Positions 1 through 8,674 of a stretch of 64,000 nt of DNA are shown piece by piece. The first letter of the stretch is position 1. Each line of letters opens with the position of its first letter. The DNA is from Frigidibacter oleivorans (GTDB taxonomy: Bacteria; Pseudomonadota; Alphaproteobacteria; Rhodobacterales; Rhodobacteraceae), in assembly GCF_003993775.1 (NCBI RefSeq), contig NZ_RJRZ01000006.1:101988-165987 (forward strand), written 5' to 3'. The notes beneath the pieces are model-generated. The model had not been told where the DNA came from. It made no database searches and saw nothing but the letters and a program-made list of their open reading frames with translations. The translations under genes were made by a program, and so were the position numbers.

Positions 1-269
1 GTGTCGGGTTGGGCAAACGGTTCGGCGAGACCTACGACCTGAAATGGGAGACGGTCTACAATTTCGAGATGGACCGGGCGACCACGCCCACCGACGAGTC
101 GCTGGTGCACAACGTCGGCCTGACCTGGACCCCGCAGGACGGGCGTCTGGCCGGGATCGAGTTGCGCGCCCGGGTCGAGAACCTGCTCGACCTCGACTAT
201 CGCCAGCACCTGGCCACACGCGATGCCCCCGGCCGCAACCTGAAACTCAGTTTGGCCCGGACGTTCTGA
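1..269 (+). CDS. TonB-dependent receptor, C-terminal fragment
   Basis: Only the last ~88 codons are in the window; the reading frame is open from base 3 and the true start lies upstream. The residues form alternating beta-strand patterns, include the family-typical 'RVENLLDLDYRQHL' block, and end in Phe, as expected for an outer-membrane beta-barrel recognised by the Bam machinery. Such receptors import iron chelates or other metals with energy from TonB. The following genes (EF-hand, DUF2271, PepSY, ApbE) run in the same direction and suggest that uptake is coupled to periplasmic redox chemistry. The ligand cannot be deduced from this fragment. Confidence 0.8.
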   Translation, partial: VGLGKRFGETYDLKWETVYNFEMDRATTPTDESLVHNVGLTWTPQDGRLAGIELRARVENLLDLDYRQHLATRDAPGRNLKLSLARTF

Positions 270-353
270 CGCCCGGACCGATCCCCGGCGGGGCCGTCCC
301 CTCGTGACCCCGCCGGACCCTTTTCCCGCCCCTTTCATCCGCAGGAGACCCCG

Positions 354-902
354 ATGACCCGGATATCGACCCTCGCCCCGCCCGTCCTTGCCCTCGCCGC
401 CCTGCTGGCGGCCCTTCCCGCCGCCGCCCAGCAGGCCGCGCCGGAGGGCGAGGCCCCCGCGCCCGGCCGCGCCGGCGGGCATGGCCGCGACTACTTCATC
501 GCCAGCTATGACCGGGACGGCGATGGCAGGGTGACGCTGGCGGAATACGGCGCGGTGCGCGACGAACGCTTCGCCGGGGCGGATGCCGACGGCGACGGCC
601 ATCTGGACGAAGCGGAATATGTGGCCGAGTTCGAGGGCCGGCTGAAGCTGCAATATGCCGAACAGGGCCGCGAACCGGACGAATTCTGGGACCGCGCCAT
701 CAAGCAGGCGCATGTGCGGCACGCGGTGGTGGACCGCGACCGCGACGGGCTGCTGTCGGCCGAGGAACAGGCGATGGTGGCCGAGGACAGCTTTGCCCGC
801 GGCGACACCAATGGCGATGGGGTGGTGTCCACCGACGACCCGCTGCCGCCGCCCCCGGCGGATGCGCCCGAAGCCGCACCCGAAACCGGGGCGTCGAATT
901 GA
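354..902 (+). CDS. Secreted EF-hand calcium-binding protein
   Basis: The 182-residue protein begins with a clear Sec signal peptide (hydrophobic stretch ending AALPAAAQQA, residues ~8-27), so it should act in the periplasm. Four EF-hand-like loops are visible: DRDGDGRVTLAE (~53-64), DADGDGHLDEAE (~76-87), DRDRDGLLSAEE (~127-138) and DTNGDGVVSTDD (~150-161). Each has acidic residues at positions 1, 3, 5 and 12 or close to it. The C-terminus is a Pro/Ala-rich tail. A likely ribosome site (GCAGGAGACC) lies just before the ATG. Its stop overlaps the start of the DUF2271 gene by 4 bases, so the two are probably coupled. Role: Ca2+ binding or sensing; no enzyme activity is visible. Confidence 0.85.
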   Translation: MTRISTLAPPVLALAALLAALPAAAQQAAPEGEAPAPGRAGGHGRDYFIASYDRDGDGRVTLAEYGAVRDERFAGADADGDGHLDEAEYVAEFEGRLKLQYAEQGREPDEFWDRAIKQAHVRHAVVDRDRDGLLSAEEQAMVAEDSFARGDTNGDGVVSTDDPLPPPPADAPEAAPETGASN

Positions 903-1408
903 GGCGCGCTGCCCTTCTGGGCGGGGCGGCGGTGCTGGCGGCGGGGCCGGCGCTGCCCGCCGCGCTCGACCTCGCCATCGAGCTGCCGCAGCTCGACGTG
1001 CCGCGCTATCACCGCCCCTATCTCGCCGCTTGGGTCGAGACGGGCGCGGGCGAGCCGGCGGCGACGCTGGCTGTCTGGTACGACACCCGCCTGCGCGACG
1101 ATCTGGGCGAGGGCTGGCTGAAGGAGCTGCGCCAGTGGTGGCGGGCCGAGGGCGAGGCGCTGGACCTGCCCGCCGACGCAATCAGCGGCGCCACCCGGGC
1201 GCCGGGCAGGCATGACCTGCGCTTCGGCGCGGAGGGCGGGCCGCTGGCCGAGCTGCCACCGGGCTCCTATGTGCTGAAGGTCGAGGCGGCGCGGGAAAAG
1301 GGCGGGCGCGAGGTGCTGAGCCTGCCCTTCGACTGGCCGGTCCCGGGCGAGGCGCAGGGGGCGGGCCAGACCGAACTGGGCGCGGTCCGGCTGACGGTGT
1401 CGCGCTGA
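899..1408 (+). CDS. DUF2271 periplasmic protein with flavinylation motif
   Basis: A 169-residue protein with an N-terminal signal sequence (RRAALLGGAAVLAAGPALPAA) followed by a DUF2271-type domain (IELPQLDVPRYHRPYLAAWV at ~27-46 and downstream beta strands). Residues 93-99 read DAISGAT, which matches the Dxx(S/T)GAT signature at which ApbE attaches FMN through a phosphoester bond to Thr (here Thr99), as in NqrC and RnfG. The gene overlaps the EF-hand gene by 4 bases and is followed 1 base later by a PepSY gene and then apbE. I infer that this is the flavinylated electron carrier of the cassette. The flavin attachment is predicted from the motif and the neighbours, not proven. Confidence 0.8.
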   Translation: MRRAALLGGAAVLAAGPALPAALDLAIELPQLDVPRYHRPYLAAWVETGAGEPAATLAVWYDTRLRDDLGEGWLKELRQWWRAEGEALDLPADAISGATRAPGRHDLRFGAEGGPLAELPPGSYVLKVEAAREKGGREVLSLPFDWPVPGEAQGAGQTELGAVRLTVSR

Positions 1409-1409
1409 G

Positions 1410-2022
1410 ATGCCACGGAAACGCGCGGTCTTCGTCCGCCAGGTGCATCTGTGGCACCGGCTGTCGGGTGCGGTGACGCTGGCGGGCCTGCTGCTGTTCG
1501 CGGCCTCCGGCCTGTTGCTGAACCATCCCGGGCTGATCCCCGACCATGCTCGCCACAGCGAACAGGCGGCGCCGCTGCCGGCCGACCTGCTGGCGCCGCT
1601 GGCCGCGCAGCCCGAGGGTAGCCATCCCCTGCCCGCGCCGCTGGCGGATTGGGCCGCGCGGGAATTCGGCATCCGGGTCGCGGGCCTGCCCGCCGACTGG
1701 GACCGGCGCGAGGTGTTCCTCGACCTGCCCCGGCCCGGGGGCGCGGCGGCGCTGATCCTCGACCGGCAGACCGGCGCGGCGGTGCTGGAGCGGACCAGCC
1801 ACGGCTGGCTGGCCTATCTGGCCGACCTGCATACCGGCCGCGCCGCGGGGGTCGCCTTGGCGGCTTTTCATCGACGCGGTGGCGATCGCCTGCGTGCTGT
1901 TCGCGCTGACGGGTCTGGGCATCCTGTGGGCCCATGCGAAGAACCGGCCCTCGACCTGGCCGCTGACCGGACTGGGGCTTGCCGCGCCGGTGATCCTGAT
2001 CCTGCTGGTCGCGCATGTCTGA
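1410..2022 (+). pseudogene. PepSY-associated membrane protein, frameshifted
   Basis: The N-terminal ~150 codons encode a PepSY-type inner-membrane protein: HLWHRLSGAVTLAGLLLFAASG is the first membrane helix, followed by a periplasmic domain and the 'LADLHTGRAAG' motif. Right after this motif the frame breaks. At 1855-1860 the sequence has CCTTGG where CCTGG would restore the frame. The shifted frame then reads WRLFIDAVAIACVLFALTG, a normal second helix, and ends at TGA 2020-2022, overlapping the apbE start by 8 bases (ATGTCTGA). In the original frame translation runs on to 2042 with non-family sequence. PepSY proteins of this kind pass electrons across the membrane to flavoproteins. The extra T is either a real inactivating mutation or a sequencing error. 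Confidence 0.75.
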
Positions 2023-3025
2023 CGCGCCGGGCCGGCCGGTGATCCTGATCCCGCCCGAGGCGCTGCCCTCGGCCATGGCCGGCCCCGGCGACCGCCGGCA
2101 CCGGCTGGCCGGGCAGACGATGGGCACGGTCTGGACGGCGCAGGTCTGGCATGCGGGCGAGGCGCCGCCCCTCGCCGCCGCGATCGAGGCCGCGCTGGAC
2201 GAGGCCATCCGCCTGTTCAGCCTGTGGCAGCCGGACAGCGCGCTGTCGCGGTTCAACCGGGCCGCACCGGGCTGGCACGACCTGCCCGCGCCGGTGCTGG
2301 ACCTTCTGGCCGAGGCACTGTTGCTGGCCGGGGCCAGCGAGGGTGCGCTCGACCCGACGCTGGGCGAACTCGCCGATCTCTGGGGCTTCGGCCCTACGCC
2401 CCGCGACCGCCCGCCGACGGCGGACGAGATCGCCGCCGCGCATGCCCGCGCGGGCTGGACCCGGCTGCGGCTGGATCGGGACGGGGGCCGCGCCTTCCAG
2501 CCCGGCGGCCTGATGCTCGACCTCGGCGGCATCGCCAAGGGCTGGGCGGCGGATCGCGTGTCGGACGCGCTGCGCGCCGCGGGGGCGCCGGTCCACATGA
2601 TCGAGATCGGGGGCGAGATCGTCACCCGCGGGCTGAAACCCGATGGCCGCCCCTGGTGGATCGAGGTCGAACCGCATCCGGGCGGCGACGGGCGCCGGCA
2701 TCGGGTCGCGCTGACGGATGGCGCGATGGCCAGTTCCGGCGACTACCGGCGGCAGCGGATATGGGACGGGCAGCCGGTCTCCCATACGCTGGACCCTGCG
2801 ACCGGTGCGCCGGTGCGCGGCAATGTCCGCGCCGCCACGGTCTTTGCCGCCACCGGCGCGCGGGCCGATGCGCTGGCCAGCGCGCTGATGGCGATGCCCG
2901 CCGACCGCGCCCGCGCCTTCGCGGCCCGGCACCGCATCCCGGCCCTGCTGTGGATCGGGGGCGCCCACGGGCTGGCTGCCGAGCCGACGCCGGACCTGGC
3001 GGGCTGGAGCGGATCGGGCGGCTGA
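2015..3025 (+). CDS. apbE: FAD:protein FMN transferase ApbE
   Basis: The 336-residue protein matches ApbE, which transfers FMN from FAD to Thr/Ser of target proteins in the periplasm using Mg2+. Family motifs are visible: 'GQTMGTVW' near residue 33, 'LDLGGIAKGWAADR' near 169, 'GAMASSGDYRR' near 239 and 'SHTLDPATGAP' near 258. There is no obvious signal peptide or lipobox at the annotated ATG. That is unusual for an exported ApbE and means that either export differs or the N-terminus is not exact. The start overlaps the end of the PepSY gene by 8 bases, indicating translational coupling. The neighbouring DUF2271 protein with a DAISGAT motif is the likely substrate. Confidence 0.93.
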   Translation: MSDAPGRPVILIPPEALPSAMAGPGDRRHRLAGQTMGTVWTAQVWHAGEAPPLAAAIEAALDEAIRLFSLWQPDSALSRFNRAAPGWHDLPAPVLDLLAEALLLAGASEGALDPTLGELADLWGFGPTPRDRPPTADEIAAAHARAGWTRLRLDRDGGRAFQPGGLMLDLGGIAKGWAADRVSDALRAAGAPVHMIEIGGEIVTRGLKPDGRPWWIEVEPHPGGDGRRHRVALTDGAMASSGDYRRQRIWDGQPVSHTLDPATGAPVRGNVRAATVFAATGARADALASALMAMPADRARAFAARHRIPALLWIGGAHGLAAEPTPDLAGWSGSGG

Positions 3026-3039
3026 CCGGGCGGGCGCCC

Positions 3040-3888
3040 TCACTCCCACATCTGCTGGCGGCGCTGCCACAGCGTCTCGCCGATCAGGCAATCGACCCGG
3101 GAGGAGGCGGCCGCCTGCACGCGGATCAGGCGTTCCGGCCCCTCGGCCCCGGGCATGTCGCCGGCGAGTTCCAGCACCAGCTTTTGCCGCACGGCGGCGG
3201 CGAACTGGTCCCAGCTGACCACCGGAATGGCAAAGGCGCCCGGGCCGCCGATGACACAATCCTCGAAATAGACGTCCAGATCGGCAATCGTGCTCCAGCC
3301 GCCGAAGCCGTTGTCGGGATCGCCCACATTCGTCATCAGCGGCAGGCCGTTGATGGTGATGCGGCGCGCGATGGCGGCGTCGCGCGCCTCGGTCACCGCC
3401 CGGCCCTGGTTGTTTGGCCCGTCGCCAGACACGTCGATCACCTGACGCAGGCCGGCATAGCCGTTATCCTCGAACAGCGCGGTGGAGAATTCCAGCGCGC
3501 CCGAGATCGAGGTGCGGGAATAGGTGCCCATCCGCCCCGTCTCGACGGCGCGGGCGAAGGCCTCGGCGCTGTCGGCGCTGTCGATCAGCGTCCAGGGAAT
3601 CATCACCGATTGCGTCTGCGTGCCGGCCCATTCCACATAGGCCACCGCCACCCGGCCCCAGCCGCCGTTCAGGATCGCGCCCAGCACCTCGTCGCTGCGG
3701 AAGGCCGCGGCATAGCCCTGCCGCTGGACGCGCTGTTCCGTCATGTCCATCGAGCGCGAGACATCGACCGCCAGCACCAGTTCGACGCCCACGCCCACAT
3801 CCTCGGCGGCACGGGCCGCAGAGGGCGGGACCGCCAGCGTCAGGGCCGGCCCCAGCAGCAGGGGAAGGAGGGTGACGGCAGGGTTCAT
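3040..3888 (-). CDS. DUF1194 protein with von Willebrand factor A fold
   Basis: Start chosen at the ATG that opens a signal peptide (MNPAVTLLPLLLGPALTLAV), giving 282 residues; an ATG 13 codons upstream would put polar residues before it. The mature protein begins with 'VELVLAVDVSRSMDMTEQ', which holds the DxSxS metal-ion-dependent adhesion site of vWA domains, and 'QVIDVSGDGPNN', the later strand of the same fold. The whole protein matches DUF1194, a family of exported proteins common in alphaproteobacteria and of unknown role. It is convergent with apbE, 14 bases apart, so it is not part of that operon. Confidence 0.85.
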   Translation of the reverse strand: MNPAVTLLPLLLGPALTLAVPPSAARAAEDVGVGVELVLAVDVSRSMDMTEQRVQRQGYAAAFRSDEVLGAILNGGWGRVAVAYVEWAGTQTQSVMIPWTLIDSADSAEAFARAVETGRMGTYSRTSISGALEFSTALFEDNGYAGLRQVIDVSGDGPNNQGRAVTEARDAAIARRITINGLPLMTNVGDPDNGFGGWSTIADLDVYFEDCVIGGPGAFAIPVVSWDQFAAAVRQKLVLELAGDMPGAEGPERLIRVQAAASSRVDCLIGETLWQRRQQMWE

Positions 3889-4057
3889 GCCCCGATGATG
3901 CCCGAGGTCCGGCACCGGGCAATTCACGAAAGGGTCATCGCGCCCCTAGATGGCCGCCCCTGCGCGCCGCATCGCCGGTCCGGCCCGCATCTGCCGAAGG
4001 TCCGGGCGGTTCCGGTTCGCGCCACGGCGCGGCGCCCCCCGGGTTCAGCCTTCGGTG

Positions 4058-4702
4058 TCAGCCCGCCAGATGCCGCAGGCCCTGCGTCACATCCGTGCGC
4101 AGCGCCAGCCGCAGCCCCGGCTCGTCCCCCGCCTTCAGCGATGCGATGATCATCCGGTGATGCGGCGGCGCCTCGCTGCGACGCAACCGGCCATAGAGCG
4201 CGCGCATCGTCGGCCCCAGCTGCAGCCAGACCGTTTCCACGATGGCCAGCATCGCCGGCGCCTGCGCCCGCAGATAGAGCGTGCGATGGAATTCCAGATT
4301 GGTGCGGATATAGCCCACCGCGTCCCGCCGGGCCACGGCCTCGGCATTGGCGGCGTTGATCGTCTGCAACCGTTCGATCAGCGCCAGATGCGCGCGGGGC
4401 AGGGCGCGGCTGGCCAGTTCCGGCTCGATCAGCGCGCGCAGCATCGCCAGTTCCTCGATCCGCTCGTTCGACAGTTCCGGCGTCGTCACCCGGCCCGAGG
4501 CCGACAGGCTGAGCGCGCCTTCGGCCACCAGCCGGCGCAGCGCCTCGCGCGCGGGGGTCATCGACAGGTCGTGCTGCCGCGCCAGCCCGCGCAGGGTCAG
4601 CGCCTGCCCGGGCGCCAGCTCGCCATGCATGATCTGCTGGCGCAGGCTGCGATACAGGCGTTCATGCGCGGCGGGTTCGGCGGGGCGGGCGGGTTTCTGC
4701 AT
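4058..4702 (-). CDS. GntR family transcriptional regulator, FCD type
   Basis: 214 residues. Residues ~10-75 form the GntR winged helix (LYRSLRQQIMHGELAPGQAL, then LARQHDLSMTPAREALRRLV). Residues ~85-205 form the all-helical FCD ligand domain, including the 'NLEFHRTLYLRA' motif whose His and Asp/Asn residues usually bind a metal or organic acid. FadR-type regulators of this class control catabolism of small acids. No obvious target lies beside it: the gene is flanked by DUF1194 and a metallopeptidase, so the ligand cannot be inferred. Confidence 0.9.
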   Translation of the reverse strand: MQKPARPAEPAAHERLYRSLRQQIMHGELAPGQALTLRGLARQHDLSMTPAREALRRLVAEGALSLSASGRVTTPELSNERIEELAMLRALIEPELASRALPRAHLALIERLQTINAANAEAVARRDAVGYIRTNLEFHRTLYLRAQAPAMLAIVETVWLQLGPTMRALYGRLRRSEAPPHHRMIIASLKAGDEPGLRLALRTDVTQGLRHLAG

Positions 4703-4734
4703 GTCCGAGCGTGATCACAGCTTGCGCGCCGCCG

Positions 4735-5493
4735 TCAAGCGGCGGGCTCCAGCCGCAGCCGGTGCAGCCCCGCGCCATGGCGCCGCAGCCAGTCGCGATC
4801 CGCCGCATAGCCGGGCTTCAGCCGGGCGACGACGGCCCAGAAGGCGGGGGAATGGTTCATCTCGGCCAGATGCGCCACCTCATGCGCCGCGACATAGTCG
4901 AGCACACCCGGTGGCGCCATCACCAGCCGCCACGAGAACATCAGCGCCCCGTCCGAGGTGCAGGAGCCCCAGCGGGACCGAGGGTCGCGCAGGGTGATGC
5001 GGGCATAGGGGCGGCCCAGCGTGGCGGCATGGCGGTCGCAGGCGGCGGTCAGCCGGTCGCGCGCCGCCAGCCGCAGGAAGGCCGCCAGCCGCGCCGGCAT
5101 CCGCGCCGGATCGGCGGGCAGGACCAGCCCCGCCTCGCTCAGCCGCGCGCTGCGCACCGCGCCGGGCAGCAGCGTCAGGTCGCGCCCCTCGAAGGGCACC
5201 GTCTGGCCGAAGGCCGGGCCGGCGCCGGCGAACCCGTCCGCCGGGTCGAACCCCATGCCCGCCAGCGCCCCCCGGATCCAGCCCTCGCGGTCGCGGGCGA
5301 AGGCGATCGCCTCGCGTTCGGCCGCGCGCAGGGGCAGCGTCAGGGTGATCCGCCCGTCGAGCCGCGACACCCGCAGCGAAAAGCGCCGCGCCCGGGCCGA
5401 CCGGCGCAGCGTGATCTCCAGCGGCGGGTCGCCGGGCAGGCGGGTGGTCGCAGGGGGCGTTGCGGTGGTCTTCGCAGTCCGGGGGGCGGGCAT
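4735..5493 (-). CDS. YgjP-type zinc metallopeptidase (M48/DUF45-like)
   Basis: Start set at the ATG of MPAPRTAKTTATP, giving 252 residues; the open frame further upstream is low-complexity proline-rich sequence and looks untranslated. The C-terminal third has 'SRWGSCTSDGALMFSWRL' and 'YVAAHEVAHLAEMNHSPAFW', the signature of the YgjP/DUF45 family with the HExxH zinc site and a downstream His. No membrane segment is seen, so it is cytoplasmic. Physiological substrates of the family are poorly known. It is divergent from the FYDLN-acid gene. Confidence 0.88.
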   Translation of the reverse strand: MPAPRTAKTTATPPATTRLPGDPPLEITLRRSARARRFSLRVSRLDGRITLTLPLRAAEREAIAFARDREGWIRGALAGMGFDPADGFAGAGPAFGQTVPFEGRDLTLLPGAVRSARLSEAGLVLPADPARMPARLAAFLRLAARDRLTAACDRHAATLGRPYARITLRDPRSRWGSCTSDGALMFSWRLVMAPPGVLDYVAAHEVAHLAEMNHSPAFWAVVARLKPGYAADRDWLRRHGAGLHRLRLEPAA

Positions 5494-5659
5494 CGGTGGC
5501 TCTGGCAGGGGCGGGAGGCAGGCGGGGCGGGCAGGGGGCGGGCAGGGGGGCGGGCGGTCCGGCGGCCCGCGCGACACCGTGTTCCGAAAGGCTTTGACAG
5601 CAGCAGGGCGGTATGGCAAGCACCCTCGAATCCCGGAAGCCAGCTCTAGAGGAACCCAC

Positions 5660-5986
5660 ATGCCCAAACCGGAATGGGGCACGAAGCGGATTTGCCCGAC
5701 GACGGGCGAACGCTTCTATGACCTGAACCGCACCCCGATCGTCAGCCCCTATACCGGGCAGGTCGTCGACCTCGACAGCCTGACGGGCCGGGGCCGCTCG
5801 ATGATCGCGGACAAGGCCGCCGTACGCAACCGCGACGACCAGATAAACGACATCAACGACGACGAGGTCCTGGACGACGATTCGGGCGATGTCGATCTGG
5901 ACGACGACCTGCTCGAGGATGACGAGGACGACAACGTCTCGCTGGACGAGATCGCCGACGTCGCCGGCGGCGAGGACGAGGGCTGA
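5660..5986 (+). CDS. FYDLN-acid domain protein (TIGR02300 family)
   Basis: A 108-residue acidic protein starting MPKPEWGTKRICPTTGERFYDLN, the diagnostic N-terminus of the alphaproteobacterial FYDLN-acid family. The N-terminal half contains a short zinc-ribbon-like segment (CPTTGERFYD) and 'PIVSPYTG'. The C-terminal half is almost all Asp/Glu (residues ~65-108). A ribosome site (AGAGGAAC) precedes the ATG, and a TTGACA hexamer (5594-5599) lies about 60 bases upstream. The function is unknown; the charge pattern suggests a protein or metal-binding role. Confidence 0.93.
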   Translation: MPKPEWGTKRICPTTGERFYDLNRTPIVSPYTGQVVDLDSLTGRGRSMIADKAAVRNRDDQINDINDDEVLDDDSGDVDLDDDLLEDDEDDNVSLDEIADVAGGEDEG

Positions 5987-5996
5987 GCCACCCCTT

Positions 5997-6018
5997 GCGC
6001 GGGGCCGCGTCCCCGCGC
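5997..6018 (+). terminator. GC hairpin after FYDLN-acid gene
   Basis: A perfect 8-bp stem (GCGCGGGG / CCCCGCGC) with a 6-base loop begins 11 bases after the stop of the FYDLN-acid gene. There is no U-tract, so this is a weak terminator candidate or an mRNA 3'-end stabiliser. Confidence 0.35.
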
Positions 6019-6180
6019 GTGCGGCCCGGCCTGCGGCCATGGCGGCCGCCGGGCCGGGCGCGGCGGAACCGCCGGAGCGGAAGATTTTCGGCACGCCGGA
6101 GTTTCCGCTTGCACCCCGCCCGGCAACTGCCTATACGGCGCGACACGGGCGGCGACACAGTCATCGCCCGGACCTCCGGT

Positions 6181-6256
<76 letters not shown>

Positions 6257-6281
6257 AATCTCTCCTGATTGCACGATGTTA

Positions 6282-6305
6282 GGGGCGCCCCGTCGGGCGC
6301 CTTTC
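6282..6305 (+). terminator. Terminator after tRNA-Ala
   Basis: Stem GGCGCCC / GGGCGCC with a 4-base loop (CGTC), followed by CTTTCC, starts 26 bases after the tRNA. It is a plausible intrinsic terminator with a short T-run. Confidence 0.6.
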
Positions 6306-6541
6306 CTGTCGTTGCGTCCATGTCCTCGCGGGGTCGGCGGTGGCGATTGCCGCAGGCCGGTCGCCGCGACCGCCGTGCCACGCCGCCAGCCGGCTGCTCT
6401 CCCCACCCCATGCGCACCTTGACTGTCGCCCGTTGGCAGACCGGCGCGCCGGATATCAGCCTTTTGCCGGGGACCTGGCGCCGGTGGGCCCGGGGGCGCA
6501 CCTGCGCCCGGCCCCTCCCTCGGAAACGTGAGGCCGAAGCC

Positions 6542-7579
6542 TCAGCCCGGCATGGCGATCTGGATCTTCACATCCGTGGAACGCGCCTCGACCGCCCGGT
6601 CGAAGGCGGCAATACTGTCCGCGAAGGGGATGGTGGCCGACACCAGCGGCTTCAGGTCCACCTTGCCGGAGGCCAGCAACGCGATCGCCCGGTCGTAGAC
6701 ATTGGCATAGCGGAACACGGTTTCCACCCGCGCCTCGCGCGCCTGAAGGCCCACGATGTCGAACGGCACCGGGTCGACCGGCATTCCCACCAGAACGACG
6801 GTCCCCCCCGGCGCCACAAGCTCGGGCAGGCCCAGAATGGCGGGCGCTGCACCCGAACATTCGAACACCACATCCGCGCCCCAGCCCGCGGTTTCCGACG
6901 CGACCACCTCGGCCAGCGCCTGCCGGCGCAGGTTGACCGGCGTGATGCCGGGATAGGCGGCAATGATGTCGAGCTTGGGTTGGGCGAGGTCAGAGATGAT
7001 CACCCGTGCGCAGCCCCCGGCCAGGGCGGCCAGCGCGACCATCATCCCGATAGGCCCGGCCCCCGTGACCACGGCCATGTCGCCCGGTCTGATTCTGGCC
7101 CGCAGCGCCGCCTGCATGCCGATGGCAAAGGGCTCGACCATCGCGCCTTCGGCATAGCTCACCGTATCGGGCAACTTGTAGGTATAGGCCGCGGGGTGGA
7201 CGACCTCGGGCGCCAGACAGCCGTGAACGGGCGGGGTGGCCCAGAATCTGACGGCCGGATCGACGTTGTAGATGCCAAGTTTCGCCGCCCTCGAACTGGG
7301 ATCTGGAATGCCCGGCTCCATGCAGACACGGTCGCCGACGGCGAGATGGGTCACCGCCGCACCGACGGCGATCACTTCGCCCGCGGCCTCGTGGCCCAGA
7401 ACCATCGGCGCGGTCACGACGAACGGGCCGATCTTGCCATGGGTGTAGTAATGGACGTCCGACCCGCAGATACCCACGGTATCGACGGCGATCTTCACGT
7501 CATGCGGCCCCACCTCGGTCGGAAGGTCGATGTCGCGCAGCGACAGGACGCCCTGCCTTTCCAGAACCAGCGCTTTCAT
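6542..7579 (-). CDS. Zinc-dependent polyol dehydrogenase (xylitol/sorbitol DH-like)
   Basis: 345-residue medium-chain dehydrogenase. '[17 protein letters not shown]' and '[10 protein letters not shown]' supply the catalytic zinc ligands (Cys, His, Glu). The structural-zinc cysteine lobe of many family members is absent, because '[18 protein letters not shown]' replaces the four-Cys loop. The Rossmann motif is '[17 protein letters not shown]', and the segment after it ([13 protein letters not shown]) has Asp at the ribose position, which suggests NAD+. The protein resembles bacterial xylitol and sorbitol dehydrogenases (polyol to ketose). It is the last gene of the transporter operon and overlaps the previous gene by 4 bases. 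Confidence 0.85.
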   Translation of the reverse strand: MKALVLERQGVLSLRDIDLPTEVGPHDVKIAVDTVGICGSDVHYYTHGKIGPFVVTAPMVLGHEAAGEVIAVGAAVTHLAVGDRVCMEPGIPDPSSRAAKLGIYNVDPAVRFWATPPVHGCLAPEVVHPAAYTYKLPDTVSYAEGAMVEPFAIGMQAALRARIRPGDMAVVTGAGPIGMMVALAALAGGCARVIISDLAQPKLDIIAAYPGITPVNLRRQALAEVVASETAGWGADVVFECSGAAPAILGLPELVAPGGTVVLVGMPVDPVPFDIVGLQAREARVETVFRYANVYDRAIALLASGKVDLKPLVSATIPFADSIAAFDRAVEARSTDVKIQIAMPG

Positions 7580-8670
7580 GCTGCGGCCTCCGGATCGAGA
7601 ATGACCTTGAGCGACCGCCGTCCGTCGGCGGCAATGTCGATCCCCTCGCGAAAGCCCGAGAGCGGCAGGCGATGGGTCAGGATCTCCTCCATCGGCAGGC
7701 GGCCTTCGGCGATCATGCGGATGGCATGGGGGTAGGTGCCGGGGGACAGATGCGCGCCGTGGATGTTCAGTTCCTTGCTGTCCCCGATGATGGTCCAGTC
7801 CACCGTGACCGGGTCCTTGAACACCGAGAATTCGACGAAGGTGCCCAGCTTGCGGATCGCAAGCAGGCCCTGTTCCACCGATTTGCCCGCGCCGGTCGCC
7901 TCGATATAGACGTCGCAGCCATAGCCTTCGGTCAGGTCGCGGATGGCCTGCACCACATCGGTTTCGGCCGGGTTCATCACGATGTCGGCGCCGCAGCGCT
8001 TTGCGAGTTCGAGCCGGTGCGGGTTCAGGTCCAGCGCGATCAGCCGTGCCGGGTTCTTCATCCGCGCCGCCGCCACCATGCCCAGCCCCAGCGCCCCGCA
8101 GCCCGAGATCACTACCGTGTCGTCGAAGCCGATATTGCCGCGGTTCACCGCATGAATCGAACAGCCCAGCGGCTCCACGAAGACGCCATGGCGCGGGTCC
8201 ATTCCGTCGGGCAGGCGGTAGTTGCGGGATTTGGCGGGGTAGATCATGTAGTCCGCCCAGGATCCCTGCGTGACCCGGTGAAAGCCGTACAGGTCATGCG
8301 GCTGGCACATCCAGTAATTGCCCTCGCGGCAGAACCGGCATTCGCCACAGGGCACGATCTGTTCGGAGACAGCCACATCGCCCACGGCCAGCCCGTGCCG
8401 ATCGCCCGCGCCTTCGCCCAGTGACACGACGCGGCCCACGAATTCGTGGCCGGGGATCACATCGGTTTCGGCATAGGGCTTGCGGTTGGCATCGCCCCAG
8501 AACATCGGCGTGCCCTGGAAACATTTCACGTCGCCCGCGCAGATCCCGGCCGCAATGACCTTGACCAGCACCTCGCCGGGACCGGGGCGCGGGACGGGAC
8601 GGGTTTCCAGCCTGTAGTCGCCGGGGCCGTGGCAGACAACGGCCTGCATCGTCTCGGGAATTCGGGTCAT
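7576..8670 (-). CDS. Zinc dehydrogenase, erythritol/L-threitol dehydrogenase-like
   Basis: Start set at the ATG of [12 protein letters not shown] (364 residues), which overlaps neither motif nor stop upstream. '[14 protein letters not shown]', '[11 protein letters not shown]' and the four-Cys structural zinc lobe ([17 protein letters not shown]) identify a full medium-chain zinc dehydrogenase. 'DLYGFHR', the polyol-type insertion and the '[17 protein letters not shown]' cofactor motif match enzymes described as erythritol/L-threitol dehydrogenases. The exact tetritol or pentitol cannot be set from sequence. The start lies 4 bases beyond the SDR stop, with a GGTGAT ribosome site inside the SDR 3' end; the stop overlaps the next dehydrogenase. 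Confidence 0.8.
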   Translation of the reverse strand: MTRIPETMQAVVCHGPGDYRLETRPVPRPGPGEVLVKVIAAGICAGDVKCFQGTPMFWGDANRKPYAETDVIPGHEFVGRVVSLGEGAGDRHGLAVGDVAVSEQIVPCGECRFCREGNYWMCQPHDLYGFHRVTQGSWADYMIYPAKSRNYRLPDGMDPRHGVFVEPLGCSIHAVNRGNIGFDDTVVISGCGALGLGMVAAARMKNPARLIALDLNPHRLELAKRCGADIVMNPAETDVVQAIRDLTEGYGCDVYIEATGAGKSVEQGLLAIRKLGTFVEFSVFKDPVTVDWTIIGDSKELNIHGAHLSPGTYPHAIRMIAEGRLPMEEILTHRLPLSGFREGIDIAADGRRSLKVILDPEAAA

Positions 8671-8674
8671 GGGA

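Noticed and set aside
5594..5622. A sigma-70 promoter for the FYDLN-acid gene based on TTGACA at 5594
   Set aside because: No convincing -10 hexamer at 16-18 bases; the TATGGC found is only 12 bases away.
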